Assembly: GCA_963573305.1 (NCBI GenBank)
Contig: OY754327.1
Coordinates: forward strand, 55,606,244 to 55,670,243
Source: Pyrrhosoma nymphula
Taxonomy: Eukaryota > Arthropoda > Insecta > Odonata > Coenagrionidae
DNA: 64,000 bases
Direction: 5' to 3'
Part shown: positions 1 to 11,851 of the stretch, piece after piece
How positions within the stretch are numbered: the stretch's first letter is position 1
Layout: the number at the start of each line of letters is the position of its first letter
Notes under the pieces: generated by a model
Databases searched by the model: none
Told to the model about the DNA's origin: nothing
What the model saw: only the letters and a program-made list of their open reading frames with translations
Program-made: the position numbers and the translations under genes

Positions 1-253
1 CAAAAAATACTTAGTTGTTATAGTCTAAATTATTAAGAATGATTTTATACATTTAAGAAACGTGGATTTTACATGTGGGACCAATGCAGAAAGAAGGGTG
101 TGTTGGCTAGTCAACTCCAAAAACTTGGCCCTCGAGAGGTCAGCTATAGCAGCAGAGAGGCAGGCAAAAATTCATTTCAAGTAAAAACTGCTGAACCTTC
201 CTCCGTGTATTTTAGGCTCCAATCAAATCATCTCCCTCTGCGCCAACTGCCCT

Positions 254-1180
254 CTACTCCACAAATTCAAGTTGAGGAACCTCAAATTGGTGTAATTCTT
301 GCCTATGCTTCATAACTAAATTGTGTAGGACTGCACAAGATGTAATAATTTTAGCAGCGCTTTCCGGATAATAGAGGAGCATTCTCTCAGAATGCAAACA
401 TCGCCACATATTTTTAAAACCTCAAACAAGGGCTCCACACAATTCCTCGTCTGGCAGAACATCTTTGCATAATATCCCTCGTTCTGCTGCTGTTCCAGAT
501 AAACTGATCGTGCATGGATCCTGGATGTCGCGCTGATAGGAACAATATTCTCAGATCATGATCACATATCTGTTGATTACGAATCAGCATTATTATTAAA
601 TGTCATCACGGGCCAGTGGCTACTTCTTTAAAATATTAAGTGATAGGCAAGTCTGTCAATAAGGAACTTACTGCCTGCACGTTGATGGAGTGGGAGCGAT
701 AATAGTGATTGTAATAAGCCTCCTTCCTGATCGATGGCTTTATTATTTTAATATGTGTGCAGTCAATGCACCCAATCAACCCGGGAAATCCTCCATAAAT
801 CTGAAATATTGTGATTTGTGCACATCATTAACCTTACTATTCGGTAACGTTATGTAAGATATATAGAAGCTATTAACCAAATTTCCTCAGTGCATACCAC
901 AATTTGTACCTTCATTTACCTGTTTTTTATTAATTGCCGCTCTTCAAAAGTGCAGGAAAATCTTTATGGTCTCTGCGCGAGGATTTCTGTAAATGCACGG
1001 CTTACTTTACGGATACAATTACTTACAGAGGCTGTCCAACTGACAGGTGAAAATCCTGCCTAATACAGAGCTGGTAGGAGCTAGAGGCAAAAAATCTTAT
1101 GGCTGTCATTACCTCGAAGAGTTTCAAAGAAATGGCTGCATTATTGACGTTCACCTTCTGCAGTTCTAGTGTGCAATTGA
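254..1180 (-). pseudogene. HARBI1-like (PIF/Harbinger) transposase remnant, copy 1
   Basis: The minus strand encodes pieces of a Harbinger DDE nuclease. Around 812-680 the reading includes GFPGLIGCIDCTHIKI with the first catalytic Asp and ends at a GTAAGT donor. Around 570-425 it includes ARHPGSMHDQFIW with the second Asp. Around 415-257 it reads WRCLHSERM through CAVLHNLVMKH and stops at 254-256. A further piece near 1110-960 resembles the upstream helix-turn-helix region (RFFASSSYQLCIRQDF). The stretch that should carry the third acidic residue is missing between the second and third pieces, and the upstream piece has stops. The family cuts and rejoins transposon ends in the nucleus. This copy is dead. 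No terminal inverted repeats were recognised around it. Confidence 0.75.
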
Positions 1181-3013
1181 AAAGCATGGGGGTAATTTCA
1201 TGCCAAGTGGTCTGGTGGTCCCCGCTCGACCATCACGGATTTCAATGAAATTTTATATGGACATGCTGAGATATATATGCTTTAATATATATATGCTGAG
1301 ATTTGTTGGACCCCGTGCCGCAGCCTTCTTCAGTATGACTACGTGATTTCGGTAACTTTGAGGTATCTGAGGGGATATTTTGATGAGAAAAACAAAAATT
1401 GGCAATCTACAAAAAAATTAAAAAAAACTGTAAGAGCGACCTCCTTGCAAACATTTCAGGGCTAAACTGGCCCGAAACATTTCGGATCGAAAAAAATTAA
1501 AATTTTGGCTTTTTATATTTCACGAAGTCAATGTATAATCAACGTGAAACTTTGCACGTGATAGCATATCAAAACATGGTTTATAAATATAAAATTTCAA
1601 CTTCCTAGTGCTTTCCGTTAGTTTAAAAATAGAGTCAAAATTTGACAATTATAGTAAAAACGCCAAAAATAGGGTATTTTCACCCCGCTTTCACAAAAAA
1701 GACACTCTGGAATTTATTTAGGATCATTTTCATTAGACAGAAATTAATTTAAACCATCTAAAAATTTATATCTGGTTTTTCATCACGGGCATATAAGGCC
1801 CTAAAAATAGGGACAACTTTGAGGATGACATTTGTAAAAACGACCAAAATAGGTTATTTTCTGCCCGCTCTTACAAAAGAAAGACCTTCTGGATACTCTT
1901 TTGAATCATTTTCATTTGAAACAGCATGTTTCAAACCTCTTAAAAATTAGACTTGGTTTTTCATCGCGAGCACATACGGCCCTAAAAATATGAACAACGT
2001 TGAGAACGTTGCTATGGTGGCGTCACATGCATTCTGTTGTTTATCGTCCATGTTGAAATTGTCACTACCAGTTCAGGCATTTGAACCAGTAGCCCGATCG
2101 CCGTAGGGGTTACGCCCGATAGCCGTGCAATACTAGCCATGGGTGGAATTCTTGGTTGAGGATCCCATGGGATACTCAACCAAGCAAACAGCATCTGACG
2201 GAAGAGGGCCACGCCAGTGCCACCTATTTCACAGCACGAAGCTTGTTGCTAGCGACGGCAAGCCACATCGTCCTACACCGCTCCCCGGGAAATGTTCCGA
2301 ATTGAGGTTTATAAGTTCTCAATGTGGCTCACCGCATGGGCTGGCACTCAGCTTCATTCAGCACTTCATAATACATGAAATATTTGTTCAAATATTATGA
2401 CCAACTGCCTACGACAATGGCTAAAATTTACATCAACTACTTTCGGCTATCATTAGTCTCAATATCAGAGTCACGGCTCACGGCTAAGAAAAAAATTGCT
2501 AGGAGCAAAACTCATTCGTGCAAATTGGTAGCCCTATTTCCCGTTCTTGATACATTTACTCATACGCTTTTGTAATAAAACACCTTGTTTATTCATTTTC
2601 GTCGCTCATTCATTTTACTTAACCAATCACATGTCCCGTCTATACTACGTACTGAGTTTAGTAGGTTGTGTAGCTCTGAAGTGGAAGTGTCTCAATAAAG
2701 CCACTCTAACCTGCGCGCTGAAGTGTAATTAAAAGTCTTTATGTTAATCACTTTGTTTTTAGCTTTAAAGCCACGGAAATTTAACCACAAGATTAGGATT
2801 TCAGAAGGGCACATGAATGGAGCATGCTTTTTGAAGTAAATTATACTCACTTTCTGTTTTGCAATACACACGATATGTAATATAATTTCATAGCTATAGT
2901 TATCTCTCATGATCGGCTTGCATTCACTAAATCAAAACAACATATGGATATACAATAAGGTAATAACTACTCTAGACGTAATCGTTATGTTAATCATAGA
3001 GCTTACTCTATGA
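1181..3013. other. Non-coding stretch with a diverged tandem duplication
   Basis: No gene is recognisable here. Two units of about 180 bp, roughly 1670-1850 and 1850-2000, share blocks such as GGTATTTTC/GGTTATTTTC, TCATTTTCATT, TGGTTTTTCATC and GGCCCTAAAAATA, so they are an old tandem duplication; a weaker third unit may precede them. A small imperfect palindrome sits around 2155-2180. The rest is AT-rich and featureless up to the Copia LTR. Confidence 0.5.
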
Positions 3014-3179
3014 TGCTAATATTGAAAAGAAAAATATGAATATTCCATCTTCATGTAAATGTTTGAACCATTACATGAATGCAGAGAAACCAAAAGGTAA
3101 TTGTGTGTTGGTGCATTTTTGTACGTTACTGAAATAAATAGTAAGACTAGTTTCTTAAATTTAAAACGAGAATTCAACA
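3014..3179 (+). repeat. Copia 5' LTR
   Basis: It begins TGCTAATATT and ends TTCAACA. It aligns with 10613-10787 through shared blocks such as AAAGAAAAATATGAATAT, TTTGAACCA, GCAGAGAAACCAAAAGGTAA and TACGTTACTGAAATAAATA. The GAAATAAATA block may be the polyadenylation signal of the LTR. Confidence 0.85.
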
Positions 3180-3194
3180 GGCTATGGGCCCAGA
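3180..3194 (+). other. Primer binding site matching an initiator tRNA-Met half
   Basis: Right after the 5' LTR comes GGCTATGGGCCCAG. This fits the anticodon arm of initiator tRNA-Met, which insect Copia elements are known to use as an internal-fragment primer. The fit is one base off the classical GGTTATGGGCCCAG. Confidence 0.7.
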
Positions 3195-3303
3195 TCGCAA
3201 GTGAATAGCTACAAATGTGTCATTCATCACGAATAATTCCAACGTGAATCTACCGTGGAAGCATATTGTACGTGAAAACGGCGAAAGCCAACTAGGTGAA
3301 TTA

Positions 3304-5433
3304 CAAAATGGCTGCCGGTAGTAGTGACTACTAAATACAAGTGGATAAACTCGAAGGACCTGAAGACTGGGCGAAGTGGAAATGGCACGTTTAGATGTTA
3401 TTGAAAGCGTCTGCATTTGAAGATATTGTCTACGGGACGCGCAAGTGTCTTAAATTCGTGGAAAACGTGACAGCGGAGGAAAAGGCGGCAGGTCAGCTGT
3501 GATAGAAAGATGACGCGAAGGCAGGAAGATTTTCAGCTGGTACGCTGGAAAAATCTATTACCGAGCTCGTGTTGACATGCACCCACGCAAGTGAAATTTG
3601 GGACAAGTTACACGCACAATTTGAGTGAAGCAGTACGCAACGGCTAAATATGTTGATCGAAGCCTTTTTTTCGTGTTCTGCGTGACGAAAAAGAGGACAT
3701 CAGCACACATGTCGCGAGGGTGCAGAAACTTTTTCTGGATTTGAACAACGAACTGCAGAAACACAAAGAGAATGTTTAGTCCGAAAGAATGTTGAAGGGT
3801 CGGATTTTATCCACGCTAGGAAAAGAATACGACCATTTTAGAAACTTGTGGGCACGATTCCGTCGGGAAATCAAAGTCTGAACATACTGGCTGAGAAACT
3901 GTGAACGATTGAATTGCGAGACCAAAGTATGCTGGAATCGGCTGCGTTTGTTGCTCGCAGTGACCTGAAGAAGAAAAACCAACAAAATAAACGTATTTTC
4001 CGAAAATCGAAGAAAATTAATGAGCATGCAAAACAAACATTTTTATGCCATAAGTGCAAACAGATAGGTCATTGGGCACCGGAGTGTCCGATGGAAAGGA
4101 CCGATGGAAGTACTGGCAACAACCAATCTGAAAAGAATGCCGCATATTCGTCACATGCTCGTGGTGCCTCATTTGATAACTGTGATGAAGCCGACTGATG
4201 GTACTGCGACAGTAGTACCACCAATCACGTCACTGCGAATAAGCAATATTTTGCATCATTTACAAAGTTCACTGTTCCTAAAATGAGGTGTAAGCAAGCT
4301 GCCTCACGGGCAGTGAAGTGTTAAAATTCAAGTGCATTTGAACAAGACTTAGAAAAATGCGGAATTGAAAAACGTTCTTTATGTTCCTGAAGCAAGTGCT
4401 CACTTATTCTTCGCAAAATCAGCTGCACGAAAAGGTTTTTGCACGAGACTAGATTATAAAAGGGTCACACTTGAAGACAAATACACTGGGGAAACGATAA
4501 TGACTGGCCACGTAAGCCGAGGTCTACACGTGCTTGACATACGCGTTGTATAACCGGCACAATCTCTTCAAGTGAATTTGGTGACATCGGATACACAGCA
4601 AGTGTACCATAAAAGATTCGGACATCAACACAAAAAGCACGTAAAGAGCGCCTTGAAACAAATGAACATCAACGTAGATGGGTGTAAAGAAGAATTCTGC
4701 GATGGATGTCCCCTAGGGAAAACACATCGGTTGCCATTAAAGAGTCGAGTGAATGGACCCATGTATACGGAATCACTTGGAAGAGCGCGATACTACATGT
4801 GTTTTAAAGACGATTTTAGCACATTTCGTAGACTCTTCCTGAAGCAGAAAAGTGAAGTCAGTACTGTATTGGAACAGCTCCTGAATGAAGCCAAGACAAA
4901 TGGTCCTGTTAAATTCAGTTACGACGGTGGAAAATAATTGAATAACAAGAAAGTTTTTGAACTGCTTTCGACCAGAGGAATAGAGCAACTGCATTATTAC
5001 ACCTAATACACCACAAGAAAATGGCATTGCGGAACAACAGAACCGCACGATTGTGGAATTCGCGCGTTATATGCTGAATCCAAATAAGTTCTCGAAGAAA
5101 TTGTGGCCAGAACCATGCAATACTTTCACATACCTTTTAAATTGCACTGGGAAGTCCTCCATTGAAAACAAACCTCCCTATGAACTGTGGTATGGACGAT
5201 CAGTAGAATGCCTGAATCACCTGAAAATCTTTGGAACAGAATGTTATGTGCACGTGAACAAGTATTTTCGATCGAAGTTTAACGACAAGGCTGTTCATGG
5301 ATATCTGGTTGGGTTACGTGAACGAAAGGGACAGATTTAGGGTGTGGATTCCATCTCAGACGAAAATCGTTTGAAGCCACGATGTAAAATTCAAGCCTGA
5401 AGTTGTTCGCAATTTGCGCACCAATGTTACTGA
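3304..5433 (+). pseudogene. Copia gag, protease and integrase remnant
   Basis: A gag start (MAAGSSD, about 3309) is followed by stops within eight codons. A CCHC knuckle (CHKCKQIGHWAPEC) lies at 4046-4090. A protease-like stretch after 4199 reads CDSST where an Asp-Ser/Thr-Gly is expected, so the active site looks lost. The GAG-pre-integrase HHCC module is at 4600-4730 (H-x-R-FGH, CDGCPLGK). The integrase core starts at 4790, breaks near 4935-5050, and resumes at 5053-5340 with ELWYGRSVECLNHLKIFG. Multiple stops and shifts make the product non-functional. The remnant runs up to the left end of transposon A. Confidence 0.85.
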
Positions 5434-6470
5434 CAAGGGGAGACTACGTACCATGCTACGCTTCTGGGAATGTCATATTTTTTATGATGTTCGGAATGCC
5501 GAATGCTGCTAGGAATACGTCGTGGTTTGGTTGAATAGGCTTTAGTTTAGCCGTAATAAATTAATTTCTATTCATTAGTTTCAGCGCGCTAAACATAACC
5601 TAAGGACACCACACCTTAATCAGCGAGCTCAGGTGGTCCAGTGGTTACGGTTGTCGACTCCTGAGTCAACGGTCGTCGGTTCGAGTCCAATTGACGGAAT
5701 TTTTTTTTCTTCTCTATTTCATTCATTTTCAATTTTTCTATTATTTTGCATTGCAACTAGTCTCACCGGACGAAGGAACATTTTTCAACCGTCTCTTCGA
5801 AATAATGTATTGACCTCGTATTCCGAACGCTGAAGCATGACATAGAGTAGCAACCCTAGGGTGCACTCACCAATTTAAGTGTCCATTGATTATAGTGATC
5901 AACTTCCTAATCGCCATGGAACACAACGATTTCATATGGGAGCATTCACATTAATGCTTGAGGTCTGAAGACACCAGCATGCGTAAATTAGATATAGAAG
6001 AACGCGTAAAGAATAATAATTACCTTATTATCAACCGCTCTCATTAATATATAACTGAAAAAGAAATAAAATTACTTGGTATGTAAGTACTGAAATAAAA
6101 GTGAAGGATAAATCTTATATGTCCTATCCACAAAAAATTATGTTATCACACGCAAGTGTCAGAAGGAATAAAAATTACATTTATTTGGGAATATTCCGGC
6201 GATGTTGTGTGTCATTTGAACATATTGAAAAGAAACAAAATTTAAAAATTTCCATCCCATGAATTAAGGATAAAGACGCTCTAGAGATTTATATTGTACT
6301 AGAATCTGTACCTTCACCGAGGACGAAGTTCCGTTAGTTTTCACGAAGGGACCAAAGGCCTGCCGCCCACTTTGTCCCAAGCTCAGGATGGTGGGGTTTT
6401 CCAAAAGTTGGCCATTTAAAACCCTCCGCCTACTCTGCTCTCTCCTAATCCCTGACACCCTGAAATTTCG
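5434..6470 (+). repeat. Left terminal inverted repeat of transposon A
   Basis: Read forward, this arm matches the reverse complement of 7745-8803. By eye the outer 800 bp are essentially identical. Near the inner end the right arm carries an extra block of about 50 bp (roughly 7860-7910). The match fades at the CAGGGTGTCAGGGATTAG block. Confidence 0.9.
5632..5708 (+). ncRNA. tRNA-like Pol III unit in the left arm of transposon A
   Basis: An A-box-like TGGTCCAGTGGTTA at 5634-5647, a B box GGTTCGAGTCC at 5679-5689 and a run of nine or more T from 5700 have the order and spacing of a tRNA gene with a Pol III terminator. The T arm pairs at about four of five positions. The anticodon region folds as GACT-CCTG-AGTC rather than a regular 5-bp stem with 7-base loop, and the acceptor stem does not close. 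So it is tRNA-derived or tRNA-mimicking rather than a working tRNA. It points toward the centre of the element. Confidence 0.65.
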
Positions 6471-6714
6471 TTCTCTTTCCTCCGTTGGCACGGTTTAAAT
6501 GGACTCACTTCGGCTACGCATGCGCTCCAGTGAACACTGTTTCTACTTTGGTGGCAACGTTCGTAAACGAGTAGTTTTCTTTTTCTGGTGAGCATTGTGT
6601 TTTTTTCGTGAGTGAAAAGGTGCCCGAGTAACTTTCAATAACGAACCTCGACCTGGAGATAATTTTTTGTCATCCGAGGTAATCAACAGTGAAGTGTACC
6701 TTAATTCGTGACCA

Positions 6715-7515
6715 ATGGATAAAGCAAGCACATCCAGGGAAATAATTCCATCGGAGGAAAAAGCGAATACAGGATGCCTTCTTGATTGTTCCAGAGAAGA
6801 CGCCACCGGCGCGGTGATTTACTTACAAGGTAAGCCAATAGTATAGCGATGTATCATAACATGTATACAATTGAATATAGTATCTGATGTGCTGGTGCTA
6901 GAAATATTGCGTATTCCTGCATTGCGTATTCCTCCATTGCGTATTCCTGCAAAGACAGTACATACTTTGCACGAGGTTTTTTTTAGCTAAACAAGGTACA
7001 TCTAGATTGATAAAATGGCATACTTGTTGAATGACACATATGACGAAATATTTACGGACGAAAATGACCTGCCAACATGCCAGTTAAAAATTATTCCCCC
7101 AAAATGCACCCCTGTATGCCAACCCTGCGACGTGTATTTTTACCGCCAAGTGAAGCAGTTCATATCAAGATTGCAAAACTGCACATTTCTACTTCAAGAG
7201 AACCGAGAAATAAGTTCGAGGGAAGACGAAATTCGAATTCATTCACTAGTGCACGACCAACTGTCTTCACCCAAATTTACTAGCATGCTACAGTACGCAT
7301 GGTATGAGTCAAAGCTAGTAAACACCAGAAGTTTTTTCCAAAATGTTCGCCAGGTCTGTTTCCCAGACGAAGTGCCAAGAACGATGTGTAGGTGTGGTGG
7401 GCAGTGTTTCATTAGGTGCTCTTGGTGCGCCATTATCATGTGCTTTAGCTGTTTTTATGATAAGTACCACCCAAGCACATGTACCCACGAACTTCCTGTG
7501 GATGTAAACAACTAA
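6715..7515 (+). pseudogene. Transposon A transposase-like gene, core deleted
   Basis: A first coding exon (6715-6829, MDKASTSREIIPSEE) ends at a good donor, CAAG/GTAAGC. The next coding part (about 7007-7515) resumes only at the C-terminal region: DEIFTDENDLPTCQLKIIPPKC, CDVYFYRQVKQFISRL, and a Cys-rich tail with CRCGG, RCSWC, CFSCFYDKYHPSTC. The same tail occurs in transposon B. From memory of the family, the intact protein has an N-terminal helix-turn-helix, a DDE core and this zinc-ribbon-like tail. Here the DNA-binding and catalytic parts are absent. A triple 15-bp tandem repeat (ATTGCGTATTCCTGC) lies at 6906-6951 between the two parts. Confidence 0.7.
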
Positions 7516-7744
7516 AAAAGTTGTGTCCGAAATGGGACAAAATTTGCGCTGTGCAACGATTTGAAGAATTAACTTCATTTTTCTTGGTGTAAATAACAAT
7601 GGACCACCTTCGGGCGACAAAGGACGCTCATATACACTTGACGCTTGAGCAGGGGGGAGAAGGGGTGGGAAAGGGAAGGAAGGAGAAGAAAGATGGTCAG
7701 CGAACGACCTTTGCTGGCAGGGGAGAGGAAAGTGAATGAACTTC

Positions 7745-8803
7745 CAGGGTGTCAGGGATTAGGAGAGAGCGGAGGCGGCGGAGGGTTTTAAAACAGCCAA
7801 CTCTTGGAAAACCCCATCATCCTGAGCTTGGGACAAAGCGGGCGGCGGTCTTTTGGTCGCTTGGTGAACGGTGGAAAGTAGCGGAGGGCGGCGGACGCGG
7901 GAGTTGGGGACTAACAACTTCGTCCTCGGTGAAGGTACAGATTCTATTATCTCTAGAGCGTCTTTATCCTTAATTCATGGGATGGAAATTTTTAAATTTT
8001 GTTTCTTTTCAATATGTTCAAATGACACACAACATCGCCGGAATATTCCCAAATAAATGTAATTTTTATTCCTTCTGACACTTGCGTGTGATAACATAAT
8101 TTTTTGTGGATAGGACATATAAGATTTATCCTTCACTTTTATTTCAGTACTTACATACCAAGTAATTTTATTTCTTTTTCAGTTATATATTAATGAGAGC
8201 GGTTGATAATAAGGTAATTATTATTCTTTACGCGTTCTTCTATATCTAATTTACGCATGCTGGTGTCTTCAGACCTCAAGCATTAATGTGAATGCTCCCA
8301 TATGAAATCGTTGTGTTCCATGGCGATTAGGAAGTTGATCACTATAATCAATGGACACTTAAATTGGTGAGTGCACCCTAGGGTTGCTACTCTATGTCAT
8401 GCTTCAGCGTTCGGAATACGAGGTCAATACATTATTTCGAAGAGACGGTTGAAAAATGTTCCTTCGTCCGGTGAGACTAGTTGCAATGCAAAATAATAGA
8501 AAAATTGAAAATGAATGAAATAGAGAAGAAAAAAAAATTCCGTCAATTGGACTCGAACCGACGACCGTTGACTCAGGAGTCGACAACCGTAACCACTGGA
8601 CCACCTGAGCTCGCTGATTAAGGTGTGGTGTCCTTAGGTTATGTTTAGCGCGCTGAAACTAATGAATAGAAATTAATTTATTACGGCTAAACTAAAGCCT
8701 ATTCAACCAAACCACGACGTATTCCTAGCAGCATTCGGCATTCCGAACATCATAAAAAATATGACATTCCCAGAAGCGTAGCATGGTACGTAGTCTCCCC
8801 TTG
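7745..8803 (-). repeat. Right terminal inverted repeat of transposon A
   Basis: This is the mirror of the left arm and ends CTCCCCTTG at 8803. The near identity of two 1-kb arms implies either recent transposition or gene conversion between arms. Confidence 0.9.
8529..8605 (-). ncRNA. tRNA-like Pol III unit in the right arm of transposon A
   Basis: This is the inverted copy of the unit at 5632-5708, apparently identical, again pointing inward. The T-run terminator appears as an A-run around 8528-8537 on the + strand. Confidence 0.65.
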
Positions 8804-8806
8804 TGA

Positions 8807-10587
8807 GTATAAAGTTGATTGTGAAGAAACCATGAGATGCAGAGATGAGATCAGAGTCATTCTAATCCGTCATTTGGCGAGAATAAAAATTCAGGAAAAG
8901 TCAGCCATGACAAGAAGAGATTACGTTAAAGTGAACAAGAAGAATTTCACGACTACCATTTCCGGAGGAAGTCAAGTATCAGGTGAAAGAGAGGAAGTAA
9001 TAGAAAAGGATGAAGAGAAACAAAAAAGGAAACATGAAAAAAAAAGAAACCAGAATGGATTATTGGAGATTTTGTGCACATGGCTGGACCTCTTATTATC
9101 AAGGACGAGGATCCAAGTTCATATTCTGAAGCATTGCAGTCCAACAATAAAATTCAGTGGCTGAAGGCAATTCATGAAGAGTTAAAGTCACTGATAGAGA
9201 ATAGTACTTGGGTATTAATTGAGCGTTAAAATGGCCAGCACGACTTGCAGATTCGATAGGTTTTACGTAAGAAAATTGCAGGTACTGGGAAAGTTCGCTT
9301 TAAGGATAAGGAAAATTCGCTTCACTGGTGGCCAAAGGATACGTGAAAGAAAAAAGAAATGACTATGGGGAAACATTCAGTCCTGTTACACGTTATGATA
9401 CCATCAGGACCTTGTTAGCAGTGGCTGCTGCAGAGAAAATGAAGCTCGACCACATTGACATAAAAGATGAAGATGGTACTGGACGAGTATGTCCACTGAA
9501 GAAGTCTGTATGGTCTCAAACAGGCACCGCGTTGTTGGAACAAAATTTTCGTGGAATTCATGAAGAAAGCTGGATTAAAAACAGGGATGCTGATCCATGT
9601 CTCTTCTACCGTAGGAGCAACGAGAATCATTTATATGTAGCAGTCTACGTTGATGATGGTCTAGTTGCGGGCAGCGATAGATCAGAAATTGAAGAAATCA
9701 TGGAAATGTTGCAGCTGGAATTTCATCCAACTAAAGGGTCTCTCAAAGATTTTTTGGGTATGAAGGTACAGAAAAACGAAGACGGGTCGATATCAGTGAA
9801 TAAAAAAGACTATACAAGGCAAATTCTGGAGAAATTTGGAATGGCCGAGTCGAATGGAGTTTCTACCCTAACTGGGCGTGAAGAGAGTGATGTCAAAGAG
9901 GAGATCACAGTCAAAATTCCTTATCGCGAGGCGGTGGGTCGCCTGCTGTATTTGGTTACAGACTCACGTCCGGACATAGCTTTCGCAGTAAACAAAGTAG
10001 CTCGGGCCATGGAAGATCCTAAAATCAAAGATTGGAATCAAGTAAAACACATTTCTACGTATTTGAAGAATACAATGGATTACGGAATCATTTACGTAAA
10101 CAAAGAGCTTTTAAAGGTCAACAGTGATGCCAACTACACCGGTGACAAGGACACAAGACGTTCAACGACAGGTGTCGCAACTCTCACTCATGGGGCTATA
10201 TATTCGATCAGTCAGTTGCCAAAGTCAGAGGCAACATTAACCACGGAAGCAGAAAGAATATCAGCAAGTGAAGAAGCGAAGGAGTTGATCTGGTTGAAAA
10301 GGTTGCTAGCTGAATTAAGTGGAACTAACAACCAAGACAAACCTCCTACGCTCTACATCGACAATGCTGGGAAGTTGTCTAAAAATCCAGCATTTCATCG
10401 AAAATCAAAGCGCATAGGGGTTCGTCACTTCTACGTCAGGGAAAGATTCTTGAATGGAGAACTTGTATTACAGCACATCAACGGGACTAAGCAGCTAGCT
10501 GACCTACTAACCAAGTCATTAGCAAGGGTCAGATTCGAGATTCTGCGTGAAAGGATCGGAGTGCAGAATAATAAAATAGTAGGATAA
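8807..10587 (+). pseudogene. Copia reverse transcriptase and RNase H region
   Basis: The long open stretch 9328-10587 holds the Copia RT/RNase H end. Visible motifs are GETFSPVTRYDTIRTLLA, YVAVYVDDGLVAGSD with the YVDD catalytic loop, FLGMKVQKNEDGSI, GRLLYLVTDSRPDIAFAV, the RNase H segment NSDANYTGDKDTRRSTTG, and the terminal HINGTKQLADLLTKSL. The block between KLDHIDIK and SVWSQTG is shortened and has lost the usual product-rich RT segment, and sequence before 9328 is broken by stops. This part is clearly better kept than gag, but it is not intact. It ends shortly before the 3' LTR. Confidence 0.9.
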
Positions 10588-10612
10588 TGAGTAATTATTC
10601 TTTTGGATGAAG

Positions 10613-10787
10613 TGTTAATATTAAAAAGAAAAATATGAATATGCAATCTGCATGTAACAGTTTGAACCACTACATGAAAGCAGAGAAACCAAAAGGTAAA
10701 TAAGTGTATTGCTGCATTGCTGTACGTTACTGAAATAAATATGTACTGTACGACTAGTTTCTTACATTTAAAATGAAGAATTCAACA
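10613..10787 (+). repeat. Copia 3' LTR
   Basis: It begins TGTTAATATT and ends TTCAACA, matching 3014-3179 with several substitutions and small insertions. No clear polypurine tract precedes it. Confidence 0.85.
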
Positions 10788-11851
10788 CGTAACCTTTCCT
10801 GAAGAAGCGGTCAAAAAGGGGGGGAGAGATTTTTGAGAGATTTACGTGGGATTAAACCGCGTCAGGGATCAGGCTCGAAAGTCAATAAGGCACATTCACA
10901 CCACACCGAAGCGGTACTCAGTCACACTACCCATTAGTGTTCCTCGTACGAAGAGTGGTTATCTCCTTATCACAGAGTGACACTAACAGGCCCCACTCAA
11001 GTAAGTGGTTTACGGAGAATTACCCCACGCCAGTGACCAACTTACAACAGGAACACTCTACTCCACTACTTAAGTGGCTCCCGAGGTTATTAATCTCGCT
11101 CGCCGACTTCGTGATCGGCAAGAACTCACACAAATATCACACAAAACCACCAAACGGATAGCTGAACGCCACAGGTAGAGAAGGAAAGGGTAGAAGAGTA
11201 GGCGAAAGGTGAAATTGACATATGATTATATTTTACTTTAACTACAACAAAGTCACTAAAAATATGTGATCGAGAAAGGACTGAGTGAAAATGAATTACG
11301 CATTAAACATAGATACGCATACGTATATGCATACATATAATTAGGCATTATACGTTAACGTAGGTGATATTGTATGTTGTATGACTAAATACAAGAAAGT
11401 TCATAAAGATTTACCTGTGTTCCATTTCATACGCCCTCAATAACAACACATTTCGCATATTGTCCCCGGAAAGGTGACACTTTCGCCAAATGTTTTTCAA
11501 TTTCCAACAAAGCCTATTTTTTCACATTAATTTATCAAATTTGCCATTTGTAAGTCGATAGGAAAATTTAAGTTAAACCCCGCGTAATATACTAAGCTGT
11601 TCATTATAAATGTTCATATATTACGAGGGAAAAACAGACACGTAAAAACTCTGATGGTTTTACAAGCACCTTTGAACGAGAAAAATGTGGACTCAAAAAA
11701 TATATAAACTTCAAAAAGACACTCACTTTAACCTCCCGGTCACCTCTCATAATATATAACTGTTTTGGCAGCTTCGGATTATTTGGACTGTCAGTGTAAC
11801 AGATTGCCAATAAATGACATCATAGAGTGAGTCTGAAAAGCACAATTTCAG
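10788..11851. other. Intergenic stretch upstream of the unknown gene
   Basis: No coding region is seen. It holds two copies of a dispersed motif also found at 24769, 25118, 26888 and 26955: one at 10845-10875 (ATTAAACCGCGTCAGGGATC) and one at 10990-11035 (GTGGTTTACGG with CACGCCAGTGACCAAC). The promoter and 5' UTR of the gene starting at 11852 should lie here or further upstream, but no core promoter element is certain. Confidence 0.4.

Larger units (their letters stand above)
5434..8803. mobile_element. Transposon A: long-TIR DNA transposon with tRNA-like arms
   Basis: The element starts CAAGGGGAGACTACG and ends with the reverse complement, flanked on both sides by TGA (5431-5433 and 8804-8806). 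Joining the flanks restores a continuous Copia sequence, so this is a genuine insertion with a 3-bp target duplication. Each arm is an inverted repeat of about 1.04 kb, together about 62% of the element. The unique centre (about 6471-7744) carries a decayed + strand transposase-like gene. Each arm has a tRNA-like segment about 200 bp from the outer end. The element shares its terminus, target type, gene and arm plan with transposon B at 46310-49811. I cannot assign a named superfamily. Confidence 0.9.
3014..10787 (+). mobile_element. Copia-like LTR retrotransposon, degenerate, interrupted by transposon A
   Basis: Direct repeats of about 166 and 175 bp bound the element. Between them, in Copia order, lie a gag remnant, a CCHC zinc knuckle, a protease-like segment, an integrase with HHCC and core pieces, then reverse transcriptase and RNase H. 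A 3370-bp DNA transposon sits inside the integrase/RT spacer and removing it restores continuity, so the retroelement itself is about 4.4 kb. The LTRs have diverged visibly and the reading frame is broken many times before the transposon, so this is an old copy. I found no convincing 5-bp target duplication. Confidence 0.88.

Noticed and set aside
2152..2180. Palindrome GTTGAG-GATCCCATGGGAT-CTCAAC as an operator-like site
   Set aside because: It is isolated, imperfect and without a nearby gene; one such palindrome is expected by chance at this scale.
5633..5833. Open frame MVQWLRLSTPESTVVGSSPI and its identical mirror at 8404-8604
   Set aside because: The frame translates the tRNA-like unit and the T-rich arm sequence; the identity of the two copies comes from the inverted repeat, not from a protein.
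5434..8803. Assembly artefact creating a false palindrome
   Set aside because: Exact 3-bp duplications, interrupted host elements that rejoin correctly, and unique central sequence argue for real insertions at both loci.
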